NCBI GenBank assembly: GCA_900765105.1
Contig: CAAFQM010000330.1
Location: forward strand, 1 to 38,925
Source: an uncultured Faecalibacterium sp.
GTDB lineage: Bacteria > Bacillota > Clostridia > Oscillospirales > Ruminococcaceae
Length of the DNA stretch: 38,925 nucleotides
Direction: 5' to 3'
Shown: one piece after another, positions 24,197 to 31,098 of the stretch
Numbering within the stretch: the stretch's first letter is position 1
Layout of the letters: every line of letters begins with the position of its first letter
Made by a program: the position numbers and the translations under genes
Notes under the pieces: model-generated
The model's input: only the letters and a program-made list of their open reading frames with translations
Database searches by the model: none
What the model was told of the DNA's origin: nothing

Positions 24197-24889
24197 ATGC
24201 AGAAATACTATACGGCCGTCGGCCGATTCGAGCGCAAAGGCCGCATGGGCGATATGACCTGCCCTATGGTCATCATCAACAACCGGGAATATGCATTGGA
24301 CATCCAGGAGATGATCCTTTGGGCAGCACTGAACTGGCAGATCATGGATGCCGGATCCCTTGAGAATGCTTATTCTGCCAAGCTGAAAGCCAGCGGCATC
24401 AGACCCCAGCGCAGTATCTCCGACTGTATGCGCCGACTGATGCAGCGCGGACTGGTGGTGGAGGGCTGCGGCGAAACCGATGAGGATGCACTGTATGCTC
24501 TGTTGTCAGGGCTTTACGTGGTGCCGATCTCAGACAGTCTGCTGCTGCGGCTGATCTCGTTTATCAAGCTGACGGTTTTCGGCCATGTCCCTTTTGCGAT
24601 TACCAGGAAGCTGTTTCGCAAGGACCGGCGCAGCGCAAACGAACGGCGGGTTTATCGTCTGTCCCGGCAGGCACTCTTATCCACGGCAGAACTGATCAAG
24701 TGTGTGGAGTATGACATCCATACGATCCACTCTGATTCGCAGCTGATGGACGCCCTGTATGCAGACGATACCACCACCAGCGACAATATCGCGGATATGG
24801 TCAGGCCCTTCGTCTGCTGCCGCCCCGTGCTGCAGGCTGTGGCAAACCTCTATCTGCGCCGTCAGATCATCTTTGAGAGGCTGTCATGA
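24197..24889 (+). CDS. Hypothetical protein with winged-helix-like N-terminus
   Basis: 230 aa from ATG 24197 (SD TGAGGTGAAATTC). Residues about 25-95 look like a winged helix (YALDIQEMILWAALNWQIMD, then SISDCMRRLMQRGLVVEG), suggesting DNA binding. The middle is hydrophobic but probably not a true membrane helix (LLRLISFIKLTVFGHVPF). Not recognised. It lies 19 bp after the sigma factor and overlaps the next gene, so it is probably part of the same regulatory unit. Confidence 0.6.
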   Translation: MQKYYTAVGRFERKGRMGDMTCPMVIINNREYALDIQEMILWAALNWQIMDAGSLENAYSAKLKASGIRPQRSISDCMRRLMQRGLVVEGCGETDEDALYALLSGLYVVPISDSLLLRLISFIKLTVFGHVPFAITRKLFRKDRRSANERRVYRLSRQALLSTAELIKCVEYDIHTIHSDSQLMDALYADDTTTSDNIADMVRPFVCCRPVLQAVANLYLRRQIIFERLS

Positions 24890-25377
24890 TGGACAAGCTC
24901 AGGACAGCACCGCTGCCTCTGAGAAGAAAGCTGCTCCTCACCGCGTTGGCAGGGGCGGCTTTCTTCCTTGTGGGGCTGGCAGCCATTTTATTTTCCCTCG
25001 ATACCGTTACAGCTCTGCTCAGCGGCATCCTCGCCATAGGACTTGCTTTTAAAACGGCAGAACTCTACCGCCTAATTATCACCGGGCACTACACGGACAT
25101 TGATGGCATCTGCATTGCCATCACACAGACGCCGCTCCGCAAGTACCGCAATATCCGGATCATAGACAGTCAGGAGCGTGAAAGGACACTTGTACTGCCC
25201 AGGCAGGACAAGATAGAGGTTGGCCGCCGATATCGTTTCTATTTCAAATCCTCTGCACATAAATCTCCTGCACAGGTACAGACTGGCAGCAGCTTCATAG
25301 ACGAAGCTCTCCCGACCGATGGCTTTCTTGGGCTTGAGGCGGCGTCGGATTATAGCAATATTGACACGGTGCGTTGA
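24886..25377 (+). CDS. Two-helix membrane protein
   Basis: 163 aa starting at ATG 24886, which overlaps the previous stop (ATGATG). Two membrane helices (about 15-38 and 43-66) are followed by a soluble beta-rich domain (HYTDIDGICIAITQTPLRKY, RTLVLPRQDKIEVGRRYRFY). No known family seen. It ends the unit; a terminator follows 60 bp later. It may be an envelope or regulatory membrane protein of the element. Confidence 0.6.
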   Translation: MMDKLRTAPLPLRRKLLLTALAGAAFFLVGLAAILFSLDTVTALLSGILAIGLAFKTAELYRLIITGHYTDIDGICIAITQTPLRKYRNIRIIDSQERERTLVLPRQDKIEVGRRYRFYFKSSAHKSPAQVQTGSSFIDEALPTDGFLGLEAASDYSNIDTVR

Positions 25378-25436
25378 TTATAGTGTAATCCGAATCAAGG
25401 AATCTCCTTCGGCAGATCGTTGACTCCGATGCATAT

Positions 25437-25475
25437 AGGAGTGACTATGAGCAGATTACATCCGCACTCCTTTTT
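25437..25475 (+). terminator. Terminator with a possible competing stem
   Basis: AGGAGTG (25437-25443) pairs with CACTCCT (25465-25471) and TTTTT follows. ACTCC at 25423-25427 could instead pair with GGAGT at 25438-25442, which would block the terminator. The 398-bp gap 25378-25775 holds this, the promoter, the folded leader and the second terminator listed next. Confidence 0.6.
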
Positions 25476-25569
25476 GAAGACGTGTCATATTCCGCCGCAA
25501 TCACTGCGCTGCAGCACATCATTGATTCTCGTGTGTTTCAATAAATATCTATATATAGAATTGCGACTC

Positions 25570-25598
25570 TTGACAATCGCAATATATAGTGCTACAAT
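25570..25598 (+). promoter_or_regulatory. Strong promoter before the SSB-like gene
   Basis: TTGACA (25570-25575), 17-bp spacer, TACAAT (25593-25598) with TGC in front (extended -10). This is the best consensus sigma-A promoter in the window. It would give a leader of about 170 nt. Confidence 0.85.
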
Positions 25599-25604
25599 GC
25601 ACTT

Positions 25605-25683
25605 GTAGTTGTTCTTTGTGCATCGCCTATTCAGGGTTTCCGAATACCTTTCGGATCGCACACGTTTGTTAAGATTGTATTTT
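25605..25683 (+). promoter_or_regulatory. Structured leader RNA before the SSB-like gene
   Basis: TGTGC (25617-25621) can pair with GCACA (25658-25662), enclosing a hairpin TCCGAA/TTCGGA (25639-25644/25650-25655). A strong terminator follows at 25684. Promoter, folded aptamer-like region and terminator in this order are what attenuators and riboswitches look like, but it matches no class I know. It might also be a separate small RNA. Confidence 0.4.
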
Positions 25684-25737
25684 AGTGCCGACATGACAGC
25701 TTTGGCTTATTGCTGATGCTGTATGCCGGCACTTTTT
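25684..25737 (+). terminator. Strong terminator/attenuator before the SSB-like gene
   Basis: AGTGCCG (25684-25690) pairs with CGGCACT (25727-25733); inside it CAT/ATG and ACAGC/GCTGT also pair, with one A/C mismatch and a G bulge. TTTTT follows. The SSB-like start is 39 bp downstream, so most transcripts from 25570 should stop here unless anti-terminated. Confidence 0.8.
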
Positions 25738-25775
25738 ATTATAGATATTTAAGCCGTAAGGCAGAAAGGAGTGTA

Positions 25776-26153
25776 ATGGCAAACATATCCGTCGTTGGCC
25801 GTATTGTATCGGATGATATTGAACTGAAGATCAGCGCCAATAATCGGCCCTATCTACGGTTCGACCTTGCGGAGCGTACCGGTAAGGGGGCTTACGTAAG
25901 AACGCAGTATTATCAGGTCGTTGCCTTTGGGGCTATTGCCTCACAGTGCGCCAAAAGAGGCTTGTGCCGCGGCGCGCTGATCAGTGTGGAAGGCGTACTG
26001 GAGCTGGAGGACTATCTGAAACGGGATGGCTGGACGCGGGATAAGCGTCTGAAGGTCATCGCGCTGCGATGGCGGTATCTCCAGCCCTGTGACACGAAAG
26101 TGTCTGAACAGGTACCGGAGATCGACGGAGAACGAGAACCCTTGCCCGGATAG
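25776..26153 (+). CDS. Single-stranded DNA-binding (SSB-like) protein
   Basis: 125 aa; the ATG at 25776 follows AGAAAGGAGTGTA, and an earlier in-frame ATG lies inside the terminator. The chain has an SSB OB-fold pattern: ANISVVGRIVSDDIELKISA, then RPYLRFDLAERTGKG, TQYYQVVAFGAIASQCAK and GALISVEGVLELEDY. The acidic end (VPEIDGEREPLPG) is like SSB tails that recruit partners, though it lacks the usual DDDLPF. It would coat single-stranded DNA during transfer or replication. A terminator follows at once, so it is a one-gene unit. Confidence 0.82.
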   Translation: MANISVVGRIVSDDIELKISANNRPYLRFDLAERTGKGAYVRTQYYQVVAFGAIASQCAKRGLCRGALISVEGVLELEDYLKRDGWTRDKRLKVIALRWRYLQPCDTKVSEQVPEIDGEREPLPG

Positions 26154-26165
26154 GATGCCGGGCAT

Positions 26166-26214
26166 AAGAGGAGCTGTCATGTATCAAAAGGATGCGTGGC
26201 AGCTCCTCTTTTTT
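26166..26214 (+). terminator. Long terminator after the SSB-like gene
   Basis: AGAGGAGCTG (26167-26176) pairs with CAGCTCCTCT (26200-26209), extended through a T/G wobble to an inner stem CATGTATC/GGATGCGTG. TTTTTT follows. The next gene starts 35 bp later. Confidence 0.85.
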
Positions 26215-26248
26215 GTTTTCATCACGAAAAGGAAAGGATGTGCAACAC

Positions 26249-27055
26249 ATGAATAAGAAGAAGTCCATCTGGTCTGGCGTATCTGTCCTTATCGCAGCCG
26301 TTCTGGCCATCGTTGCGTTTGTACGCAGCGACACACAGATCTGGCTTCTGACAGCCGCATTTACCATTTGGGCGATTTGGGTCACGGCCGCATTCGTATT
26401 CCCTTATATACAGGAACAGGAAAACGAAAAGCGGCGCGCCGCCCGCAGAGCAGCCTATGACGCACAGCGCCAGAGTCTTCGCGCACTGTCTGTGGAAGAG
26501 GAGGATGGCTTCGGCCCACTGCTGCTCCGCCATGTTAACCACCGGATCTCCGCATATTTGAAAGCAGTGTATCCGGATGCCACATGGGAGTGGCGCAGCC
26601 CAAAGCCGGAGAAGCTGATCCTTCACGGCGGTACCGGCCGTATCACCATCTCTGGTATTCCCGACTATGATCAGGCGGAGGTGACCTTTGACCAAAAGGC
26701 CAACTTCTCCTGCTCACTGCTGAAGGTCACACCTGTGGTACAGAGTGCGGCGGAGAACGGCACCTCCGAGAAGCTGCCTGCTCCGCCCCGTGAGATCGAT
26801 CCGCAGGTCTGGTTCGAGCAGCAGGGACGCAAGGTTCTGGATGATCTGATCTACGACCTCAACTCCCGTGGCTATAGCAGCCTTGTCATCAAGGACAACG
26901 GTGACATCTGCATCCGTCAGGGTGACGTAGAGAAAGCGCAGACCTCATTCAAAAGCCTGCCGGAGAAGCATTACTGGCCTCGGCTCCTGAAGGTGTTCGA
27001 GCGTGAGGGCATCGCCGCCAGCATGACGGATGATGCCATCGCGCTGAACTGGTAA
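26249..27055 (+). CDS. Membrane protein with soluble C-terminal domain
   Basis: 268 aa from ATG 26249 (SD AAAGGATGTGCAACAC). Two membrane helices (about 8-26 and 31-53) are followed by a basic coiled stretch (QENEKRRAARRAAYDAQRQS). A soluble domain of about 190 residues with alternating strands (LILHGGTGRITISGIPDYDQ, AEVTFDQKANFSCSLLKV) completes it. Not recognised, but proteins of this shape recur next to DUF932 genes in clostridial elements. It lies 13 bp before the DUF932 gene and shares its transcript. Confidence 0.6.
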   Translation: MNKKKSIWSGVSVLIAAVLAIVAFVRSDTQIWLLTAAFTIWAIWVTAAFVFPYIQEQENEKRRAARRAAYDAQRQSLRALSVEEEDGFGPLLLRHVNHRISAYLKAVYPDATWEWRSPKPEKLILHGGTGRITISGIPDYDQAEVTFDQKANFSCSLLKVTPVVQSAAENGTSEKLPAPPREIDPQVWFEQQGRKVLDDLIYDLNSRGYSSLVIKDNGDICIRQGDVEKAQTSFKSLPEKHYWPRLLKVFEREGIAASMTDDAIALNW

Positions 27056-27068
27056 GGAGGGTGCTGCC

Positions 27069-28145
27069 ATGAAAACAGGCTTAACCCTGGAGCAGCTTGC
27101 CGCGGAGATCACCCGGCAGCAGAGCGCCAAAGAGGATTATGTGGTCAATACCGGCAATCTTCGTCTGGAAAGCTATGGCCCCGATCTGACACTTCGTGTG
27201 CTGGACAGTGACGGCGCAGACCGTATCGAACCGCTGGAGATCGGGGACATCGCCCACCGGCAGATCGGTACGCATCTGAGTATCCCTGCCAAGTACTATG
27301 AGCGGATGCGCAGCGAAGACCCCGGACTACTGGCACACAATGTCAACACATGGCTGGAGCGGACACCTGCCCAGCGCATGATCCGTGTGCTGGACGGTAA
27401 GGCACGCGCCTACCTCAGCAATCGTTATCTGCGTATGGACAACTACAGCATCGCCTCAGCGGTGCTGCCCATCCTGGCGGAGATCCCCGATGTGCGCATC
27501 GAGAGCTGCCAGATCACCGACTCCCGCATGTATATCAAGGCGGTCAATCCCCGTTTACAGGAGGATGTGACGCCGGGTGACACAGTGCAGGCCGGCGTGG
27601 TCATCAGCAATAGCGAGGTGGGCTTAGGCTCTGTCAACATCCAGCCTCTGATCTACCGATTGGTATGCAGCAACGGTATGGTGGTCAACGACGCCGCCAC
27701 AAAGCGCAACCATATTGGCCGGGCAACGGATGCGGAGGAGAACTTCCAGCTCTATTCCGAAAAAACGCTGGCTGCAGACGATCACGCTTTTCTGCTGAAG
27801 GTGCAGGACACTGTCCGTGCCGCCGCAGAGGAAGCGCGGTTCGCTCAGGTGGTGGGCATGATGCGGGAGGCTGCGGCTGTTCCCATGAACACCGCAGATG
27901 TACCCGGCGTTGTGAAGCTGGCCAGCAGACAGTTCGGCCTTACGGACTCGGAGGGTGAGGGCATCCTGCAACATCTGATCGAAGGCCATGACCTGAGCCT
28001 GTACGGTCTTTCCAATGCGGTAACACGGTACAGTCAGGACGTAAGCAGCTATGACCGCGCCTCGGATCTGGAGATCATCGGCTACAACATTCTGGCAATG
28101 CCCAGAAGTGTGTGGTCGCGGCTGAATCAGGTATCCGCGGCGTAA
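27069..28145 (+). CDS. DUF932 (phage/plasmid-like) protein
   Basis: 358 aa; ATG after TAAGGAGGGTGCTGCC. The core matches DUF932: IGDIAHRQIGTHLSIPAKYY, LLAHNVNTWLERTPAQRMIR, then ARAYLSNRYLRMDNYSIA, and GVVISNSEVGLGSVNIQPLI. DUF932 proteins are widespread in phages and plasmids near single-strand DNA binding and recombination genes; their biochemical role is not settled. Here it lies downstream of SSB, consistent with handling single-stranded DNA. Family assignment is secure, function is not. Confidence 0.88.
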   Translation: MKTGLTLEQLAAEITRQQSAKEDYVVNTGNLRLESYGPDLTLRVLDSDGADRIEPLEIGDIAHRQIGTHLSIPAKYYERMRSEDPGLLAHNVNTWLERTPAQRMIRVLDGKARAYLSNRYLRMDNYSIASAVLPILAEIPDVRIESCQITDSRMYIKAVNPRLQEDVTPGDTVQAGVVISNSEVGLGSVNIQPLIYRLVCSNGMVVNDAATKRNHIGRATDAEENFQLYSEKTLAADDHAFLLKVQDTVRAAAEEARFAQVVGMMREAAAVPMNTADVPGVVKLASRQFGLTDSEGEGILQHLIEGHDLSLYGLSNAVTRYSQDVSSYDRASDLEIIGYNILAMPRSVWSRLNQVSAA

Positions 28146-28182
28146 TGAGAAAAACAAAAAAGATAAAATGGAGGATCAAAAA

Positions 28183-29025
28183 ATGAGTTATCCTGAAACT
28201 ACTACGATGGCAACCGCCAGTGCATTCAACCTTCCCACCATGGCCGGCCTTGATTTCGGCAACGATGATCTTGCCGACGATATGGAGGGCTTGACGCTCT
28301 CATTTCCCAAGGTCAAGATCCCGTCCGGCGGCGCACTGCAATTCGAGATGCCTACCGGCGACCCGGAGAATCCGGAGTATACCCGTTTTCTGCAGGGCGT
28401 TATCCTGTATCACCATGCCAGTGGCGCGTATTGGCCCGAGGGCTGTGAATACGATGATAACACCGTTCCTCTGTGCTCCACCGTGGACGGAAAGCAGGGC
28501 TACGGTACGCCCGGCGGCGCCTGTGCTGCCTGTGAGCTGAACCGTTACGGGACGGCAACAGACGGAAAGGGGAAGGCCTGCAAGAATATGCGTATTCTGT
28601 ACCTTCTGCAGGACGGTGACTATATCCCGCTGCAGCTCTCTCTGCCGCCTACCAGCCTGCGACCGTTCAATGATTTCATGAACGCCGCGTTTGTGGCCCG
28701 GCGCCGTCCGGCATGGAGCAGCGTGGTGCAGATCGGCTTGAAGCGCGTGGACAACGGCAACAACACCTACAGCGTGGCGACCTTCCGTAAGGTGGAAGAT
28801 CTCCAGCCTGAACAGGTGGGCGAGTTCCGCGCCTTTGTAGAGTCGTTCCGCCAGCAGGCGAAGGAGATGCTGAAGAACCGTGCTGAGCTGTCTGCCGCCC
28901 GTGAGGGTGAGGAGGACCAGTATGCCACCGCAAACACCGAGTATGCTGTTGCCGACAGCGGCCAGCATTTCTGCATTTCCGGTGCGGATGTGATCGATGG
29001 CGAGCGTGAGGAGCTTCCCCACTAA
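28183..29025 (+). CDS. Possible zinc-binding DNA-metabolism protein
   Basis: 280 aa from ATG 28183; an upstream ATG at 28168 is part of the GGAGG ribosome site. A Cys set at about 95-131 (PLCSTVDGKQGYG, GGACAACELNRYG, GKGKACKNM) could bind zinc in the middle of an otherwise beta-rich domain (ALQFEMPTGDPE, MRILYLLQDGDYIPLQLSLP). The C-terminus is acidic. The arrangement recalls phage single-strand DNA-binding proteins with an inserted zinc loop, but I cannot confirm this. It is co-transcribed with the DUF932 gene. Confidence 0.6.
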   Translation: MSYPETTTMATASAFNLPTMAGLDFGNDDLADDMEGLTLSFPKVKIPSGGALQFEMPTGDPENPEYTRFLQGVILYHHASGAYWPEGCEYDDNTVPLCSTVDGKQGYGTPGGACAACELNRYGTATDGKGKACKNMRILYLLQDGDYIPLQLSLPPTSLRPFNDFMNAAFVARRRPAWSSVVQIGLKRVDNGNNTYSVATFRKVEDLQPEQVGEFRAFVESFRQQAKEMLKNRAELSAAREGEEDQYATANTEYAVADSGQHFCISGADVIDGEREELPH

Positions 29026-29065
29026 ATGAACCTATCAGACCTTATAGGGATCTGAAACATGTGAA

Positions 29066-29100
29066 GAGCCGCAGTCTGTGTAAAACACAGGCTGCGGCTC
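29066..29100. repeat. Strong hairpin before the second sigma-like gene
   Basis: GAGCCGCAG (29066-29074) and CTGTGT (29076-29081) pair with ACACAG (29085-29090) and CTGCGGCTC (29092-29100), with one T/G wobble. No T-tract follows, so it is a weak terminator or an mRNA structure; the ribosome site is 11 bp later. Confidence 0.7.
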
Positions 29101-29122
29101 CCGGCATATAGGAGGAACTGTA

Positions 29123-29635
29123 ATGAATGAAAATACCCCCATGACCCCGGCGCAGCAGTTATTTGCGGAGGAGCATCACAATCTGGTCTATGCTTTTCTC
29201 AATGAGAAGAAGCTGCCGGAGGATGAGTATTACGATGTGGTGGTCTTTGGCTACTTGCAGGCGGTTATGGACTATACCACGCAGGGTGAGTCCAGCCGTT
29301 TCAGCTTCGCCACCATTGCATGGCGCAAGATGGAGAGCCGCCTGGCAGACCACTTCCGCCATCAGGCATCTACCAAGCGTGCAGCACCGACGGTCAGCCT
29401 CAATGCTGTTATGGACGATGCCGGCCTGTCTCTGTCCGATATGCTCTCCGCAACGGATGAGAGCTTTCTGGAGATGGAGACCGGCCTGCTGTTCCACGAT
29501 CTGGGCCGGCATATGCCCCGCCGTGATATGAACGTACTGCGACTCAAGGCAGATGGCTACGGTACGCGGGAGATCGCGCAGAGGGAGAATACCACCGTGC
29601 ACATGGTGCGGAGTATTCTCAAGTGCGCCTATTAG
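29123..29635 (+). CDS. Sigma-70-like regulator
   Basis: 170 aa; ATG after TAGGAGGAACTGTA. Region-2-like part at about 10-75 (AEEHHNLVYAFLNEKKLPED, YYDVVVFGYLQAVMDY, FSFATIAWRKMESRLADHFR). A region-4-like helix-turn-helix lies at about 137-168 (DMNVLRLKADGYGTREIAQR, NTTVHMVRSILKC). Acidic linker between. Second sigma-like protein of the window; likely controls a subset of element promoters. It could instead be a sigma-derived DNA-binding regulator. Confidence 0.8.
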   Translation: MNENTPMTPAQQLFAEEHHNLVYAFLNEKKLPEDEYYDVVVFGYLQAVMDYTTQGESSRFSFATIAWRKMESRLADHFRHQASTKRAAPTVSLNAVMDDAGLSLSDMLSATDESFLEMETGLLFHDLGRHMPRRDMNVLRLKADGYGTREIAQRENTTVHMVRSILKCAY

Positions 29636-29714
29636 ATCATTCGCAAGCTGTTTTTCGATTCGGATAATGATCGCGCTTTTCACGACCACACAGGTCGAAG
29701 GAAGGAGAAAGAAA

Positions 29715-29942
29715 ATGAATAAGAAGCAGGTCATTCTTACCGGCCGGTTGGCCGCACCGCTCTGCGAGGGCAGCCGTGCATGGATACGCCATCATAGCGG
29801 TCTGGTCTGCACCTCACGGGTCGTCCGTATCCAATCTCTCACTGACAGAAAGGCCGTTTTTGAGACCATGAACTCCGTGTATCATGTGTCCTTGGAAACG
29901 TACCCTTTTGTGATGGAGCTGCCGGAAGCGATGTGCGCATAG
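29715..29942 (+). CDS. Small conserved-type protein of unknown function
   Basis: 75 aa from ATG 29715, with AAGGAGAAAGAAA just before it. The frame is open further upstream but without a ribosome site. Beta-rich, soluble (QVILTGRLAAPLCEGSRAWI, SVYHVSLETYPFVMEL). Small proteins with this look recur in clostridial conjugative elements; no function is known. Confidence 0.6.
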   Translation: MNKKQVILTGRLAAPLCEGSRAWIRHHSGLVCTSRVVRIQSLTDRKAVFETMNSVYHVSLETYPFVMELPEAMCA

Positions 29943-29955
29943 TATGACGAATGGC

Positions 29956-30009
29956 ATAGGAGGGCGGCAAAAAATGCCGCCCCCCCTATACCCCCATCTC
30001 CCGGTATAA
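29956..30009 (+). promoter_or_regulatory. Hairpin-buried leader ORF with a Pro-Pro-Pro run
   Basis: AGGAGGG (29958-29964) and ATG 29974 lie in a strong hairpin, GGGCGGCA (29962-29969) with TGCCGCCC (29975-29982), extended outward by ATAGG/CCTAT. The ATG opens an 11-codon frame MPPPLYPHLPV ending at TAA 30007-30009. A ribosome site hidden in a stem plus a Pro run that stalls ribosomes suggest a regulatory leader peptide for the gene at 30205. Confidence 0.35.
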
Positions 30010-30020
30010 TGGGTATAATG
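30003..30020 (+). promoter_or_regulatory. Tandem GGTATAATG boxes
   Basis: GGTATAATG occurs twice back to back (30003-30020), giving two perfect TATAAT -10 boxes nine bases apart. No good -35 is present upstream, where the sequence is C-rich, so a promoter would need an activator or a different sigma factor. Confidence 0.4.
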
Positions 30021-30138
30021 GGATCGAAGGAAGCTAACATACCGATTTATGCGACAGTAAAGTCCGGTGTAAATCTATGCACCTTCCCCCGATACCAAAC
30101 GTGTTAATCGAAGCAGCACAATAAGAATAAATGCGGAG

Positions 30139-30180
30139 AAGCACCGCTGAATTGTTTGACGACAGTTCAGCGGTGCTTTT
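30139..30180 (+). terminator. Terminator/attenuator before the DUF4942-like gene
   Basis: AAGCACCGCTGAA (30139-30151) pairs with TTCAGCGGTGCTT (30166-30178), extended by a T/G wobble and TGT/ACA. TTTT follows, then GTTTTTG. The next start codon is 25 bp downstream. Confidence 0.85.
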
Positions 30181-30204
30181 GTTTTTGTAGGAGGACTTTT
30201 AATT

Positions 30205-31089
30205 ATGGGATTACTCGATAAATTGGAGCAAGTTGAGATCAAGGCGGATTCCCGCCTGCCGGAGGATGACCTGATGTTCTGCGAAACCCAGCAACAGGCG
30301 TATGATGAATCCTGCCGTGCGCTCCGTGAAATACGCCAACAGTGGAAAAAAGCGATTCAGGCGCAAAGAGACCTGCTCGGCATAGGGCAGGATGGGTCGC
30401 TGCCCTACTTTGGGAGCAATTACCGGTTCGGGATAACGGATCTGAACCGAGAACTGGAGAAGTTCCACAGTAGGTTCATCTCTGAGCTCACACAGCATTT
30501 CAATGAGAAATATAGCGTAACGATCTCAACGGATGCCATCAAAGAGCATCTGATCCCCGCAGAGCCGGACCCGTATAGGTGCGATATGGATACGAGCAAG
30601 GAGTATCATCGCAATCTGCGGGATCTTTCGCTGCACTATGAAGATGTGGTTGACCAGATGTTTATACAGCTGGACGGACTCAGCTTCGTAGAACGTGCTT
30701 TTCAGGAGCTGCGTACCAAATGCCATAAGGCGGCATATTGGAGTAATAGCAATGCCGGTTACGATAGAAAAGGAGATACGCTTCGTTTTGGCGGATACTT
30801 TTGCAGTTGCGATGAACGATGGGGCCATGAAGAGTGGAGGCTTGCAGAACGTATGCAGGACATTTTTACCGCTGTAGCACACTATGAGACCAATACATTT
30901 GGGCGCTTTCCCGCAGGCTTTTCCGAGCTGCTGGGGTACTCTGACGTATCCACATCGCAGTTCCAGTTTCCAACCTGCCAGAAGCTCGTACAACTGCGCA
31001 TGTTCAAAAACGGGCGCGTGGATCTGAAGTTTAAGACGGCATCTATTGCAAAGGAGTTTGCCGAAACGTATCTTGACTATTCATGCTGA
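30205..31089 (+). CDS. DUF4942-like partner of the methyltransferase-helicase
   Basis: 294 aa; ATG after TAGGAGGACTTTTAATT. Largely helical. The last 90 residues (RLAERMQDIFTAVAHYE, then QKLVQLRMFKNGRVDLKFKT, AKEFAETYL) match the FKNG-N/R-HLKF pattern that marks DUF4942 proteins, which often accompany or are fused to DNA methyltransferases. Here it is nine bases upstream of such a gene, supporting a joint role in DNA modification or protection. It has no catalytic motif of its own. The family call is moderate. Confidence 0.65.
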   Translation: MGLLDKLEQVEIKADSRLPEDDLMFCETQQQAYDESCRALREIRQQWKKAIQAQRDLLGIGQDGSLPYFGSNYRFGITDLNRELEKFHSRFISELTQHFNEKYSVTISTDAIKEHLIPAEPDPYRCDMDTSKEYHRNLRDLSLHYEDVVDQMFIQLDGLSFVERAFQELRTKCHKAAYWSNSNAGYDRKGDTLRFGGYFCSCDERWGHEEWRLAERMQDIFTAVAHYETNTFGRFPAGFSELLGYSDVSTSQFQFPTCQKLVQLRMFKNGRVDLKFKTASIAKEFAETYLDYSC

Positions 31090-31098
31090 GGTGTCGTC

